Below, piece by piece: positions 1 through 7,245 of a stretch of DNA of 11,600 nucleotides. Origin of the DNA: JBDKGH01 sp039798265 (lineage in GTDB: Bacteria; Bacteroidota; Bacteroidia; Flavobacteriales_D; Sanyastnellaceae); the NCBI GenBank assembly GCA_039798265.1, contig JBDKGH010000033.1:1-11600 (forward strand). Reading direction: 5' to 3'. The notes under the pieces were generated by a model that was not told the origin of the DNA, did not search any database, and was given only the letters and a program-made list of their open reading frames with translations. A program made the translations under genes and the position numbers. Numbering within the stretch: the stretch's first letter is position 1; each line of letters starts with the position of its first letter.

Positions 1-70
1 AAAACACGATACCCCTTACCTCCATACCACAGGGTATGACTACTGGTGAATTGGTCACACTTATTGGTCT
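1..70. other. Gene-free stretch downstream of the small membrane protein
   Basis: This stretch follows the stop codon of the 85-residue protein on the minus strand. It contains a 6-bp hairpin (CATACC at 23-28 with GGTATG at 33-38, 4-base loop) without a U run, so it is not a convincing terminator. No coding start or RNA gene is seen; the end of the operon may lie beyond the window. Confidence 0.5.
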
Positions 71-328
71 TTAAGAAAAGATCAAGTAACAACTGGAAAA
101 ACCAACTACGAGCACTACCGCTGCGCTGAGAAGAATAGATTTACCATATCCCTTTAGGTTCGGATTAAGTAACAAAAATGCTCCCAATACGATGGAAAGG
201 AACAGGTGCAACGCCATAAACATGGCTACGCCCAAGATGTTGTACAACTGATTATCGATAGCGAAAAAACCAGTATAGATCGCCAATATGCCCAACTGAA
301 TGAAAAGTACTCTCTCAATTTTTTCCAT
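71..328 (-). CDS. Small three-helix membrane protein of unknown function
   Basis: This 85-residue protein is almost wholly hydrophobic. Three membrane segments can be seen at about residues 6-24, 29-54 and 64-84, with a short charged N-terminus (MEKIER) and a polar loop containing NPNLKGYGK between helices 2 and 3. It starts at an ATG lying inside the end of the radical SAM gene (14-base overlap), so it is almost certainly translated from the same transcript and probably coupled to it. No catalytic motif is visible and I do not recognise the family. Because its partners are a radical SAM enzyme and an Lgt-fold membrane protein, a role as a membrane subunit or anchor for that pair is plausible, but this is inference from gene order only. 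The ORF is real by its overlap, composition and clean start and stop. Confidence 0.75.
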   Translation of the reverse strand: MEKIERVLFIQLGILAIYTGFFAIDNQLYNILGVAMFMALHLFLSIVLGAFLLLNPNLKGYGKSILLSAAVVLVVGFSSCYLIFS

Positions 329-1724
329 GAACGGCTAATTTTTGGTGAGTTGCTAATTTTTCTTTGAATTCATCTCGATAAAACAAGTTCATCGTTTCAA
401 ACGGTATGATTCTACCGTCAGCATGCACTATATGCACGCATGACTTTTTGATGGCTCGTACATCAAAATCATAAGCGTCCATAAAGTTCATAATGATGAT
501 GCGAAACAAATTATCATAACTTAAATCGGGGGCCACCACGTTAGGTAAACAGCACAATAATTGATTGACCTGTTCCTTCACGCGATCAGTAGAAATACCA
601 GTAGAAAACATACTCATCACGTACTGATGCAAGCGCTCATCTTGTTCGTAAACGATGGTGTTTTTAGAATTGTTCAACAAGATCTCAGGATCAATCATTC
701 GGGTTAATGGCTGCACTTGATCATTGTATTTAAGGGCATAAGCCATTACTAGAGCATCAGGATTGCAAGGCACTGGTATCAAATCCGCGCTATTGAACAC
801 GGGGCTTTGTTCTAAAATCAACTTGCGCACTTCCGTATTGGTCATGCGGTGAATGGCTGGATCAAAATGCTCCAACCGTCCACTTGCGCTCGTTGGCTGA
901 AAGGTAACCCCACGCACGCATTTTTGCTTCAATGCAAAATCGATGATCTCCCCTACTTCTTCATCATTGAGTCCTTTTTGTAAAGTAACCACCAAAGTGG
1001 TGCTGAGATTAAACTCATTCAAATGTTCCAATGCCTTTTTCCGAATAGCCGTCAAATCACCACCTCTGAGTTTTTTGAGCGCTTCCGGCTTAAATGAATC
1101 AAACTGCAAGTAGATTTCAAAGTCAGGCATGTAAGAAGCAAGCCGCTCAACAAATGCTCGATCTTGCGCTATTTTTATTCCGTTCGTATTGACCATTAGA
1201 TGCTTGATTGGCCGTTTTTTGGCTGCATCCAAAATTTCAAAAAACTGCGGATGAATAGTAGGTTCGCCCCCGCTGATTTGCACCACATCGGGTTCACCCT
1301 CACTCTTCACTACAGCATCTAACATACCTTCAATTTCTTCCAATGTTCGATGTCGACCATGTGTGGGTGAAGAAGAAGCGTAACAGGTAGGACAAGTCAA
1401 ATTGCACCGATCCGTCACTTCAATCAACGTTAAACACGAATGCTGTTCATGATCAGGACAAATCCCACAATCCAATGGACATCCATAATGTGTGTTTGTG
1501 TGGGGTTTCTTAGGGTACTCCGATGCTTTATTATAATTTCTAATCTGTTTATAATACTCGACATCCGTAGCAATCAAAACCTTCTGAAAACCATGATCCT
1601 TGCAGGTTTTCGTCATAAAAACAGCATTATCTTGAAAGATAATTTTGGCACTGATTTGCTTGTGACATTCGTTGCACAAACTGATGGTGTGATCGTAGTA
1701 GATGTAATTACGCTCTGTAGTCAT
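315..1724 (-). CDS. Radical SAM protein of the COG1964 / tetraether-synthase-like group
   Basis: This predicted 469-residue radical SAM enzyme starts at the ATG at 1724; an in-frame TTG two codons upstream is less likely. The N-terminus has a rubredoxin- or zinc-ribbon-like set, C17-x2-C20 and C41-x2-H44. Next comes C82-x3-C86-x2-C89, then the canonical radical SAM motif C107-x3-C111-x2-C114 for the [4Fe-4S]/SAM site, and SGGEP at 151-155, the glycine-rich SAM-binding motif. Further cysteines lie at 269, 320, 391-392 and 429, the last in SCVHIVHADGRIIPF. This layout resembles COG1964 proteins, whose archaeal members include tetraether synthase (Mj0619 type), which joins lipid chains. The group match comes from remembered motifs, so the substrate is unknown. 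The start overlaps the Lgt-like gene by 17 bases and the end overlaps the small membrane protein gene by 14, indicating translational coupling. Confidence 0.85.
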   Translation of the reverse strand: MTTERNYIYYDHTISLCNECHKQISAKIIFQDNAVFMTKTCKDHGFQKVLIATDVEYYKQIRNYNKASEYPKKPHTNTHYGCPLDCGICPDHEQHSCLTLIEVTDRCNLTCPTCYASSSPTHGRHRTLEEIEGMLDAVVKSEGEPDVVQISGGEPTIHPQFFEILDAAKKRPIKHLMVNTNGIKIAQDRAFVERLASYMPDFEIYLQFDSFKPEALKKLRGGDLTAIRKKALEHLNEFNLSTTLVVTLQKGLNDEEVGEIIDFALKQKCVRGVTFQPTSASGRLEHFDPAIHRMTNTEVRKLILEQSPVFNSADLIPVPCNPDALVMAYALKYNDQVQPLTRMIDPEILLNNSKNTIVYEQDERLHQYVMSMFSTGISTDRVKEQVNQLLCCLPNVVAPDLSYDNLFRIIIMNFMDAYDFDVRAIKKSCVHIVHADGRIIPFETMNLFYRDEFKEKLATHQKLAVHGKN

Positions 1725-2487
1725 TGACAAATAATGTTGAGGGAGAAAACAACCGAATAATCATTCGGTAATAATACACGATGCCCATTAAGGCGGTCCA
1801 TTGTATGGTACTCATTCCGAAAAAAAGCCATGAATCGGGTTTCAAAAACTCCATGGAAAACCGAAATACGCAATACAAAAGCAAAAACAGTTGAAAGCGA
1901 AATCCTTCTTTTAAAGAAACTCTTCGCTCGACAAAAAGCAAGATACCTGCTAGACTTATCAGAAATAAAATTTCATAGAGGGCAAGTGGATGCCTCAGTA
2001 TGCCATCACCTAAATCCATTCCCGTAAATAAAGTAGTTTCATAGCCATATACAGGTTCGGTTACCCCATTCAGAAAACAACCGATTCTTCCTATTGCGAT
2101 GGCCAGCAGCAGAGGGTAGGTGAACAAATCACCCGAAGATCTCTTTTCGCCCAAGATCCACTTCACGAGTTCCACCGTTAAGAGACCTCCTAACAGGCCT
2201 CCCAATATGGTTTTATTTGCCAAAAAATGAAGTAGCGGATGTTCACTTGAAAACCACAGCGGAGGATTCTCTAAAGAGCCAATTAAGCGTGAAAAAAGAA
2301 ATGATCCGAGAATAGCAGCCCCCAGAATAATCAATCGATTATTTTCCTCGATGGTGTCTCCATTTCTTTTTCTCAAAAAAAGAAACAAGCGAAACCCCAA
2401 AATAAAAGCCAGTGTCTCAAATAATAAATGAGCACTAAGCGAAAAGGAGCCTAACTCCCACAACACAGGGAAATGGAGGAAAAACAT
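1708..2487 (-). CDS. Lgt-fold (prolipoprotein diacylglyceryl transferase family) membrane protein, divergent
   Basis: This 259-residue polytopic inner-membrane protein has about seven hydrophobic segments and the landmarks of the Lgt family: GRIGCFLNG at 133-141, RHPLALYE at 165-172 and RFSMEF at 209-214. True Lgt moves diacylglycerol from phosphatidylglycerol to the lipobox cysteine of lipoproteins. Aligned by eye with E. coli Lgt, R134 matches R143 and R209/E213 match R239/E243. However, the essential His103 position is Leu95 (in TILGGLLGG), Asn146 is Cys137, and Glu151 is Val142 with a Glu two residues later. It may therefore be a paralogue acting on another lipid or protein rather than the housekeeping Lgt. 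The gene begins 36 bases after the ABC-F stop and overlaps the radical SAM gene downstream. Family confidence is high; confidence in Lgt activity is low. Confidence 0.82.
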   Translation of the reverse strand: MFFLHFPVLWELGSFSLSAHLLFETLAFILGFRLFLFLRKRNGDTIEENNRLIILGAAILGSFLFSRLIGSLENPPLWFSSEHPLLHFLANKTILGGLLGGLLTVELVKWILGEKRSSGDLFTYPLLLAIAIGRIGCFLNGVTEPVYGYETTLFTGMDLGDGILRHPLALYEILFLISLAGILLFVERRVSLKEGFRFQLFLLLYCVFRFSMEFLKPDSWLFFGMSTIQWTALMGIVYYYRMIIRLFSPSTLFVNDYRA

Positions 2488-2523
2488 TTGCCTGTGAATA
2501 TAACAAATGAATGCAAACCAATT

Positions 2524-4473
2524 TTATTGCTCGGCAGATAGCGCTTCCCATTGGGCGAAAAGCTCGTCCAATTGTTTTTTCTTCTCAGCGTAAATGGCGA
2601 GCTGTGCATTGGCGTGATCAGCATTGGTATAATCGAGTGCAGCAATTACCTCATCCAGTTTTTTGATTTCAGCTTCCGTTTCTTCAATCTGCTTTTCTAC
2701 TTTCTGAATCTGCTGCTGTAGTTTCTTTTTTTGTTTTTCCTGTTCCTTTAATTCTTCCCGAGACAAAACCGGAACATTTTCCTCCGTCTTTTCAGGAACT
2801 ACAATTTGAGGACGATCATCGCGCATTGCTTTCGACGATTTATTTCGCTCAAATGCCGCAATACTTTCCGCCTTTTTTTCCTTCAAGAAATCCAACACAT
2901 CACCTGGCCAAATGCGCATGCGATCGGGAAGAATTTCATAGACAATTTGCGTTAACCCGTGCAGGAAGTCACGGTCGTGTGATACTACCAAGACGGTACC
3001 ATCGTATTTCTGAATAGCTTGTTTTAATACGTCTTTCGAAGCCAAGTCCAAGTGGTTGGTAGGTTCGTCGAGTACTAAGAAATTATACGGTTGCAGCAGC
3101 AGTTTACAAAAGGCCAAACGAGCCTTTTCACCACCACTGAGAACTTTCACCTTTTTATCTACGTCGTCACCACTGAAGAGAAATGCGCCCAAAATTCCAC
3201 GCACATTTTTTCTAATGTCACCCACCGCTTCATCATCAATGGTTTCAAAAACGGTTTTGTTACCGTCTAGTTCGTCACTTTGATTTTGCGCATAGTACCC
3301 CACGTTTACCGAATATCCCAATCGGAATTCTCCCTCGTGCTCTTCCTGTTTCATGATCATACGAATGAGGGTAGATTTACCCACACCATTTTTTCCCACC
3401 AAGGCAATTTTTTCACCGCGGTTAATCATCACGTCAAGTCCTTGAAACAATCGCAAATTGCCATAGGCTTTGCCCAATTTATTGCCTTCGAGGATTATTT
3501 TTCCTGCATGAGGTGAAGGTGGAAAAGCAATGCGCACTTTGGTGCCATCAAAGTCATCTACCTCAATTTTCTCGAGCTTATCGAGCTTGCGAATCAATGT
3601 TTGCGCAAAAGCCGCCTTATCCTTCTTCGCACGGAATTTATCAATGAGTTTTTGAGTATCCTCAATGTACTTCTGCTGGTTTTTAGCAGCTGCTTCTTGG
3701 CGCTCAATCTCGCCTTCGCGCTGCACTAAGTATTTGGAATAAGAGAATTTATAATCGTAGATCTTTCCTTTCGAAATTTCAATGGTACGATTGGTCACGT
3801 TGTCCAAAAACGTTCTGTCGTGCGAAATCAAAACAATAGCTCCCGGATAGTCCACTAAAAAATCTTCGAGCCATTCTATACTTTCAATATCAAGGTGGTT
3901 CGTAGGCTCATCGAGCAAAAGTAAATCAGGATTTTGGAGAAGTATTTTTCCCAACTCCACCCGCATCTTCCATCCACCACTGAACTCACGAAGCGGACGA
4001 TCCATATCAGAAGACTTGAATCCAAGACCTTTGAGTACTTTCTCTATCTTTTCTTCCATGTTGCCACTGCCCAACAGTTCAAGGCGATGGCTTATTTCTT
4101 CTAACTCTTCTAGTTTATTACCATAGTCGTCAGAAGTATAATCGGGGTGATCGGTGATCGCTACCGTCAATTCTTCGAGACGAGCTTCTAGTTTTTTTAC
4201 TTCTGTAAAAGCCGTGCTTGCTTCTTCATATACCGTGAACTGCTCACGGTGTGGCATCTCTTGGGCCAAATAACCCACCGTAGTTCCTCTTTGCAACGCA
4301 ATACTTCCCTCCGAGGGCAATTGTAAGCCGGCGAGTGTTTTGAGGAGCGTTGATTTCCCTGCTCCGTTTTTACCCACAAGTCCTATACGATCGCGTGGAC
4401 CAATAAAAAAAGAAATACGTGAGAAGAGTTCACGTGATCCAAAATGCACACTTAATCCACCAATAGTAATCAT
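2524..4473 (-). CDS. ABC-F family ATPase (ribosome-associated, EttA/Uup/YdiF type)
   Basis: This 649-residue cytosolic protein has two ABC ATPase domains and no membrane segments, as in ABC-F translation factors that bind the ribosomal E site. Domain 1 has Walker A GKNGAGKS at 34-41, signature FSGGW at 164-168 and DEPTNHLD at 188-195. Domain 2 has GKNGVGKS at 360-367, LSGGE at 445-449 and DEPTNHLD at 469-476. SHD switch motifs follow both. The linker at roughly 240-310 is rich in charged helix, as expected for the P-site tRNA interaction segment. The C-terminus (about 570-645) is a Lys/Glu/Gln-rich coiled coil like that of Uup. I chose the ATG at 4473, which begins MITIGGLSVHFG; an upstream TTG at 4497 would add eight residues that do not fit the family. 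The gene lies just past the gld terminator and leads the Lgt-like/radical SAM genes. Housekeeping versus antibiotic-protection role cannot be told from the sequence. Confidence 0.93.
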   Translation of the reverse strand: MITIGGLSVHFGSRELFSRISFFIGPRDRIGLVGKNGAGKSTLLKTLAGLQLPSEGSIALQRGTTVGYLAQEMPHREQFTVYEEASTAFTEVKKLEARLEELTVAITDHPDYTSDDYGNKLEELEEISHRLELLGSGNMEEKIEKVLKGLGFKSSDMDRPLREFSGGWKMRVELGKILLQNPDLLLLDEPTNHLDIESIEWLEDFLVDYPGAIVLISHDRTFLDNVTNRTIEISKGKIYDYKFSYSKYLVQREGEIERQEAAAKNQQKYIEDTQKLIDKFRAKKDKAAFAQTLIRKLDKLEKIEVDDFDGTKVRIAFPPSPHAGKIILEGNKLGKAYGNLRLFQGLDVMINRGEKIALVGKNGVGKSTLIRMIMKQEEHEGEFRLGYSVNVGYYAQNQSDELDGNKTVFETIDDEAVGDIRKNVRGILGAFLFSGDDVDKKVKVLSGGEKARLAFCKLLLQPYNFLVLDEPTNHLDLASKDVLKQAIQKYDGTVLVVSHDRDFLHGLTQIVYEILPDRMRIWPGDVLDFLKEKKAESIAAFERNKSSKAMRDDRPQIVVPEKTEENVPVLSREELKEQEKQKKKLQQQIQKVEKQIEETEAEIKKLDEVIAALDYTNADHANAQLAIYAEKKKQLDELFAQWEALSAEQ

Positions 4474-4494
4474 AAGACTCGATTTTTCGAGGTG

Positions 4495-4502
4495 CAAAAG
4501 TA
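4495..4502 (-). promoter_or_regulatory. Possible -7 element before the ABC-F gene
   Basis: The minus strand reads TACTTTTG, an exact match to the Bacteroidota -7 consensus TAnnTTTG, 21 bases upstream of the ABC-F ATG and just past the gld operon terminator. No TTG is seen at the usual -33 spacing, so this is only a candidate start point for the ABC-F/Lgt-like/radical SAM operon. Confidence 0.35.
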
Positions 4503-4529
4503 CATCAAAGTAAGTGCTCGGGAGGGCAT

Positions 4530-4563
4530 AAAAAAAGCCCGATCAATCGCTGATCGGGCTTTT
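4530..4563 (-). terminator. Rho-independent terminator of the gld operon (bidirectional shape)
   Basis: A perfect 13-bp inverted repeat (4533-4545 with 4551-4563, core AGCCCGATCA) encloses a 5-base loop. On the minus strand the stem is followed by seven U residues from the A run at 4530-4536, a textbook intrinsic terminator 19 bases after the gldN stop. The symmetric A/T flanks give a short U run in the other direction too, but no plus-strand gene leads into it. It separates the secretion operon from the ABC-F gene. Confidence 0.92.
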
Positions 4564-4581
4564 CTATATCATTTGGACATC

Positions 4582-5436
4582 TTAATAATGCCACAAGTCA
4601 TGTTCAAGAACGAATAGATCGTTTTTAATGCGCTCGCTTTCCAACAACGCATCGATACCGCGTGCATAAGCTTCGATCGGACGGTTGTAAACGTTTTCTT
4701 CTTTCACCACGTAGGCTGAGAACATACGTTTTTGGAACAAGTCGTCGAAGGTCATACGTTGAGCATCGTTATGCAAGTTGAATACATCGTGGTTAGCGAA
4801 CAAGTAACGACATTCTGGGAAGTAGAGCCAGAAGAGCTCTTTCTTACCTTTTACTTCACCTGTTTCAGTCACTGACAACACGATAGGAGCAAGACCGATG
4901 ATGCGCACATAACGCTCAGAGCGTTGCTTATCAAAGATCCAATCTTCCTTCAACTTGTAGGCTACGATATCATCCGTTTCAACAGGATCTTCCACTTTTA
5001 CCTCTTCAGGTTCACCTGTATCGAGGTTAGGGCGGTAAGATGTTTTGATTGGTTTAAGTACAGAGTCCATTTCACCGGGCTCCATTCTCCAACGGAATTC
5101 ATCATCATCTTGCGTAGGACCTAGGCCGTAGGCGGTGATAGCGCCTTCGCTCAAACCTTTACGGATAACGTTCCACAAGCTCAAACGATCTTCTAGAGGA
5201 TCTAGCGGAAAGTAGAGTGAGTGGTTCATTTTTTGGCGCAAGTCGATCACTTCCCAAATACGTTTTCTCCACATCACATCTGCTTGACGCAAGTGTGGGT
5301 AAGGAATAACGCGACGAGTTGGGTTGTGCTCAGGAACATAAGCACCATCCAATACGGTCTGAACTTGAGCAGCCCCGTCCAAGGTTGCGCAAAACAACAT
5401 TGGTAGCAAAAAGGCGAACAACAACGATTTTTTCAT
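4582..5436 (-). CDS. gldN: GldN/PorN, type IX secretion system periplasmic ring protein
   Basis: This 284-residue protein has a Sec signal peptide (MKKSLLFAFLLPMLF, likely cleavage before Q24 after GAA). GldN/PorN is a periplasmic protein that binds the lipoprotein GldK/PorK to form the large ring under the outer membrane and contacts the GldM shaft; it is required for type IX secretion and gliding. The family hallmark is at residues 55-77, MWRKRIWEVIDLRQKMNHSL followed by YFP. Further typical stretches are the GAITAY turn and KEDWIFDKQRSERYVRIIGL in the middle. The cysteine at 16 lies in the signal peptide and does not form a good lipobox. The gene starts 20 bases after gldM, with AAAGAGG upstream of the ATG as a fair ribosome binding site. 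It is the last gene of the operon, followed by a strong terminator. Confidence 0.96.
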   Translation of the reverse strand: MKKSLLFAFLLPMLFCATLDGAAQVQTVLDGAYVPEHNPTRRVIPYPHLRQADVMWRKRIWEVIDLRQKMNHSLYFPLDPLEDRLSLWNVIRKGLSEGAITAYGLGPTQDDDEFRWRMEPGEMDSVLKPIKTSYRPNLDTGEPEEVKVEDPVETDDIVAYKLKEDWIFDKQRSERYVRIIGLAPIVLSVTETGEVKGKKELFWLYFPECRYLFANHDVFNLHNDAQRMTFDDLFQKRMFSAYVVKEENVYNRPIEAYARGIDALLESERIKNDLFVLEHDLWHY

Positions 5437-5456
5437 GACCTCTTTTTGTTTAAATA

Positions 5457-7178
5457 TTAGATCACCTTCAAAGTAATTGGAGATACCTTACGGGTAGTAC
5501 CGTCTGGAAGATCCACCATAATTTCTTCGATGAAGATCTTTTCCCCTTTTTTAGCTTTCTTCAAATTTTCGCGCATTTGATCTGTACAAGCATTTCCTTG
5601 TGCGCTGAACTCTTTGAAAGAACCTTGGTTGGTGATTGTCATTTTGAATGACTTCACTTTTACAGTTACGTTAAAGTCAAAGTTTTCCATCTCGGCACGT
5701 ACCCCGGCAGCGTTTGCTGCGTCAGAACCACCAATAGTGCTATCGAATGGTTTTTTACCATTGAACGAAGGCACTGGATCTGGAATACGTTTTACACGGA
5801 ACTCCTTGGTACCAATTGATTTCTTTTGTCCGTTGATGGTCGCATTCACAACGATTTTCGCGTTGTTACCAGTACCAGGACGAACGTTCCATACACCTTT
5901 GTCGCCTTTCTTAAACTCTTGACAACCTTCGCAAGAAGCTTCGAGTTTATCTTGAGGTACGCCAGGTACAGAGATTTCAACTGGGTTATCCAAACCGCGG
6001 TAGAACACGTTCATTTGAACAGGAGAAACTACGAGTGCAGGTTCACCTACAAAGAAGTTCGGTACGTTGAAAGGAATGTATTCCTCTTTACCGTCTTTCA
6101 TGTAAGAAATCTGACCGCGGTAACCGTGCTGACCTAATGACATGCCACCGGTATTTGTTTTGAAGCGTGCTTTACCATCGCTTTCAGTTAGAATAGGCGT
6201 TTTACCACCCACATCGAACACTTGAGCTGACTCTGGTGTATCGCCGCTGTACTCACCACCCATGTACACTTTCGACTGGTTGGTTTTGTTGAATGCTGCG
6301 AGGTAAATTTCCACTTCGTATTCGTCACCGCGAAGTACATAGCTTTGTTTTGGAACAACCGCTACGGTAACGTCGGTGAACTTCAAGTCAGAAGCGTTGA
6401 TACCTTGAGCCAACGCAGAAACTACGTTGTTCTTAGCATTCATCACGTCTGTTTGAATCTTGCTCAAGCTCGCCAAAACAGCCACAAGCGGCATGTGGAA
6501 GAAGTTGTTGGTTTCCCAAACTTCTTCTTTACCATCGTGATCCAACCCAGGTTCAAATTTGAACGAGTTAGAGATCGCTGCTTTCACGTCATCGGCCAAT
6601 TCGAAAGCTTTACCAGAACTATCACCACGAACGACTTTAATAGAAAGAAGTTCATCGCGGTATTTTTCCAATTTCGTGCGCAATTCATACGCAGAAAAAG
6701 GATCTTGACGAGGAGCTTCAGGCTTTGGGCCGATCAACAACGCAGTGTTGTTTTGGTTTTCGTCTGGTTTGGTAATGATTGGTTTACCTGATTCGTTTTT
6801 TGCATCAGGAGCAATACACTTACCATCTTTCATGAATTCTTCGAATCCAGCACCATCTTTACTGCCTTTAGAAGAAGAGGCGATAACGCGTGCTTTCATC
6901 TCTTCGATGTAAGCAATCATGGCATCAGCCAGTTTATCTACTTCTTCCGCTTTCTTTTGGAAAGGGACAGCTTTTGCACCCTCGGTCGATTTGTTAATCG
7001 CATCGATAGTAGCACCCGATTTTTCATCGAGGATCGTGTTGGTTTTAGCCAGACCGTTATTGATCTGGATAAATGCATTCAATACATCTTTAGAGATGTT
7101 CATCGCTAGGAGAGCAGTAAGAACGAGGTACATCATACCAATCATCTTCTGTCTCGGGGTTTCTTTTCCACCTGCCAT
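5457..7178 (-). CDS. gldM: GldM/PorM, type IX secretion motor shaft protein
   Basis: This 573-residue protein has a short cytoplasmic N-terminus (MAGGKETPRQKMIG), one membrane helix at about 12-30, and a large periplasmic part. In known GldM/PorM, a dimer sits asymmetrically inside the GldL pentamer, turns with proton flow, and reaches across the periplasm with four domains (D1 helical, D2-D4 beta-rich) to the GldK/GldN ring. Here D1 is about 31-260, with coiled-coil-like segments and a Gly/Lys-rich insertion near 101-150. D2 is about 265-375, D3 about 380-465 and D4 about 466-573; these boundaries are by analogy. C416 and C419 in CEGC could form a local disulphide. The start is well supported: MAGGKETPRQKMI is typical of the family. 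It lies 67 bases after gldL and 20 before gldN. Confidence 0.97.
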   Translation of the reverse strand: MAGGKETPRQKMIGMMYLVLTALLAMNISKDVLNAFIQINNGLAKTNTILDEKSGATIDAINKSTEGAKAVPFQKKAEEVDKLADAMIAYIEEMKARVIASSSKGSKDGAGFEEFMKDGKCIAPDAKNESGKPIITKPDENQNNTALLIGPKPEAPRQDPFSAYELRTKLEKYRDELLSIKVVRGDSSGKAFELADDVKAAISNSFKFEPGLDHDGKEEVWETNNFFHMPLVAVLASLSKIQTDVMNAKNNVVSALAQGINASDLKFTDVTVAVVPKQSYVLRGDEYEVEIYLAAFNKTNQSKVYMGGEYSGDTPESAQVFDVGGKTPILTESDGKARFKTNTGGMSLGQHGYRGQISYMKDGKEEYIPFNVPNFFVGEPALVVSPVQMNVFYRGLDNPVEISVPGVPQDKLEASCEGCQEFKKGDKGVWNVRPGTGNNAKIVVNATINGQKKSIGTKEFRVKRIPDPVPSFNGKKPFDSTIGGSDAANAAGVRAEMENFDFNVTVKVKSFKMTITNQGSFKEFSAQGNACTDQMRENLKKAKKGEKIFIEEIMVDLPDGTTRKVSPITLKVI

Positions 7179-7245
7179 TTTTTCTTGCGGTTTTTAAGGT
7201 TTAATGTTGAATGTTTCTCTGGAGAGGAACAGGCTACATTTTTTC

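Noticed and set aside
1..70. Hairpin CATACC/GGTATG as a terminator after the small membrane protein
   Set aside because: The stem is only 6 bp and the transcribed strand has no U run after it.
4474..4497. TTG start giving the ABC-F protein eight more residues
   Set aside because: The ATG at 4473 begins exactly where ABC-F proteins usually begin, and the extra codons overlap the candidate promoter.
4582..5436. GldN as a lipoprotein because of Cys16
   Set aside because: The residues before it (PMLF) do not fit a lipobox, and a normal signal peptidase site follows at about residue 23.
6345..6791. A 148-codon plus-strand open frame inside gldM
   Set aside because: It is antisense to conserved gldM coding sequence and its product has no recognisable domain.
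7179..7245. Imperfect hairpin in the gldL-gldM gap (GTTCCTC with GAGAAAC), possibly an attenuator
   Set aside because: The stem has only seven pairs with a C-A mismatch on the transcribed strand and no U run. It is not strong enough to call.
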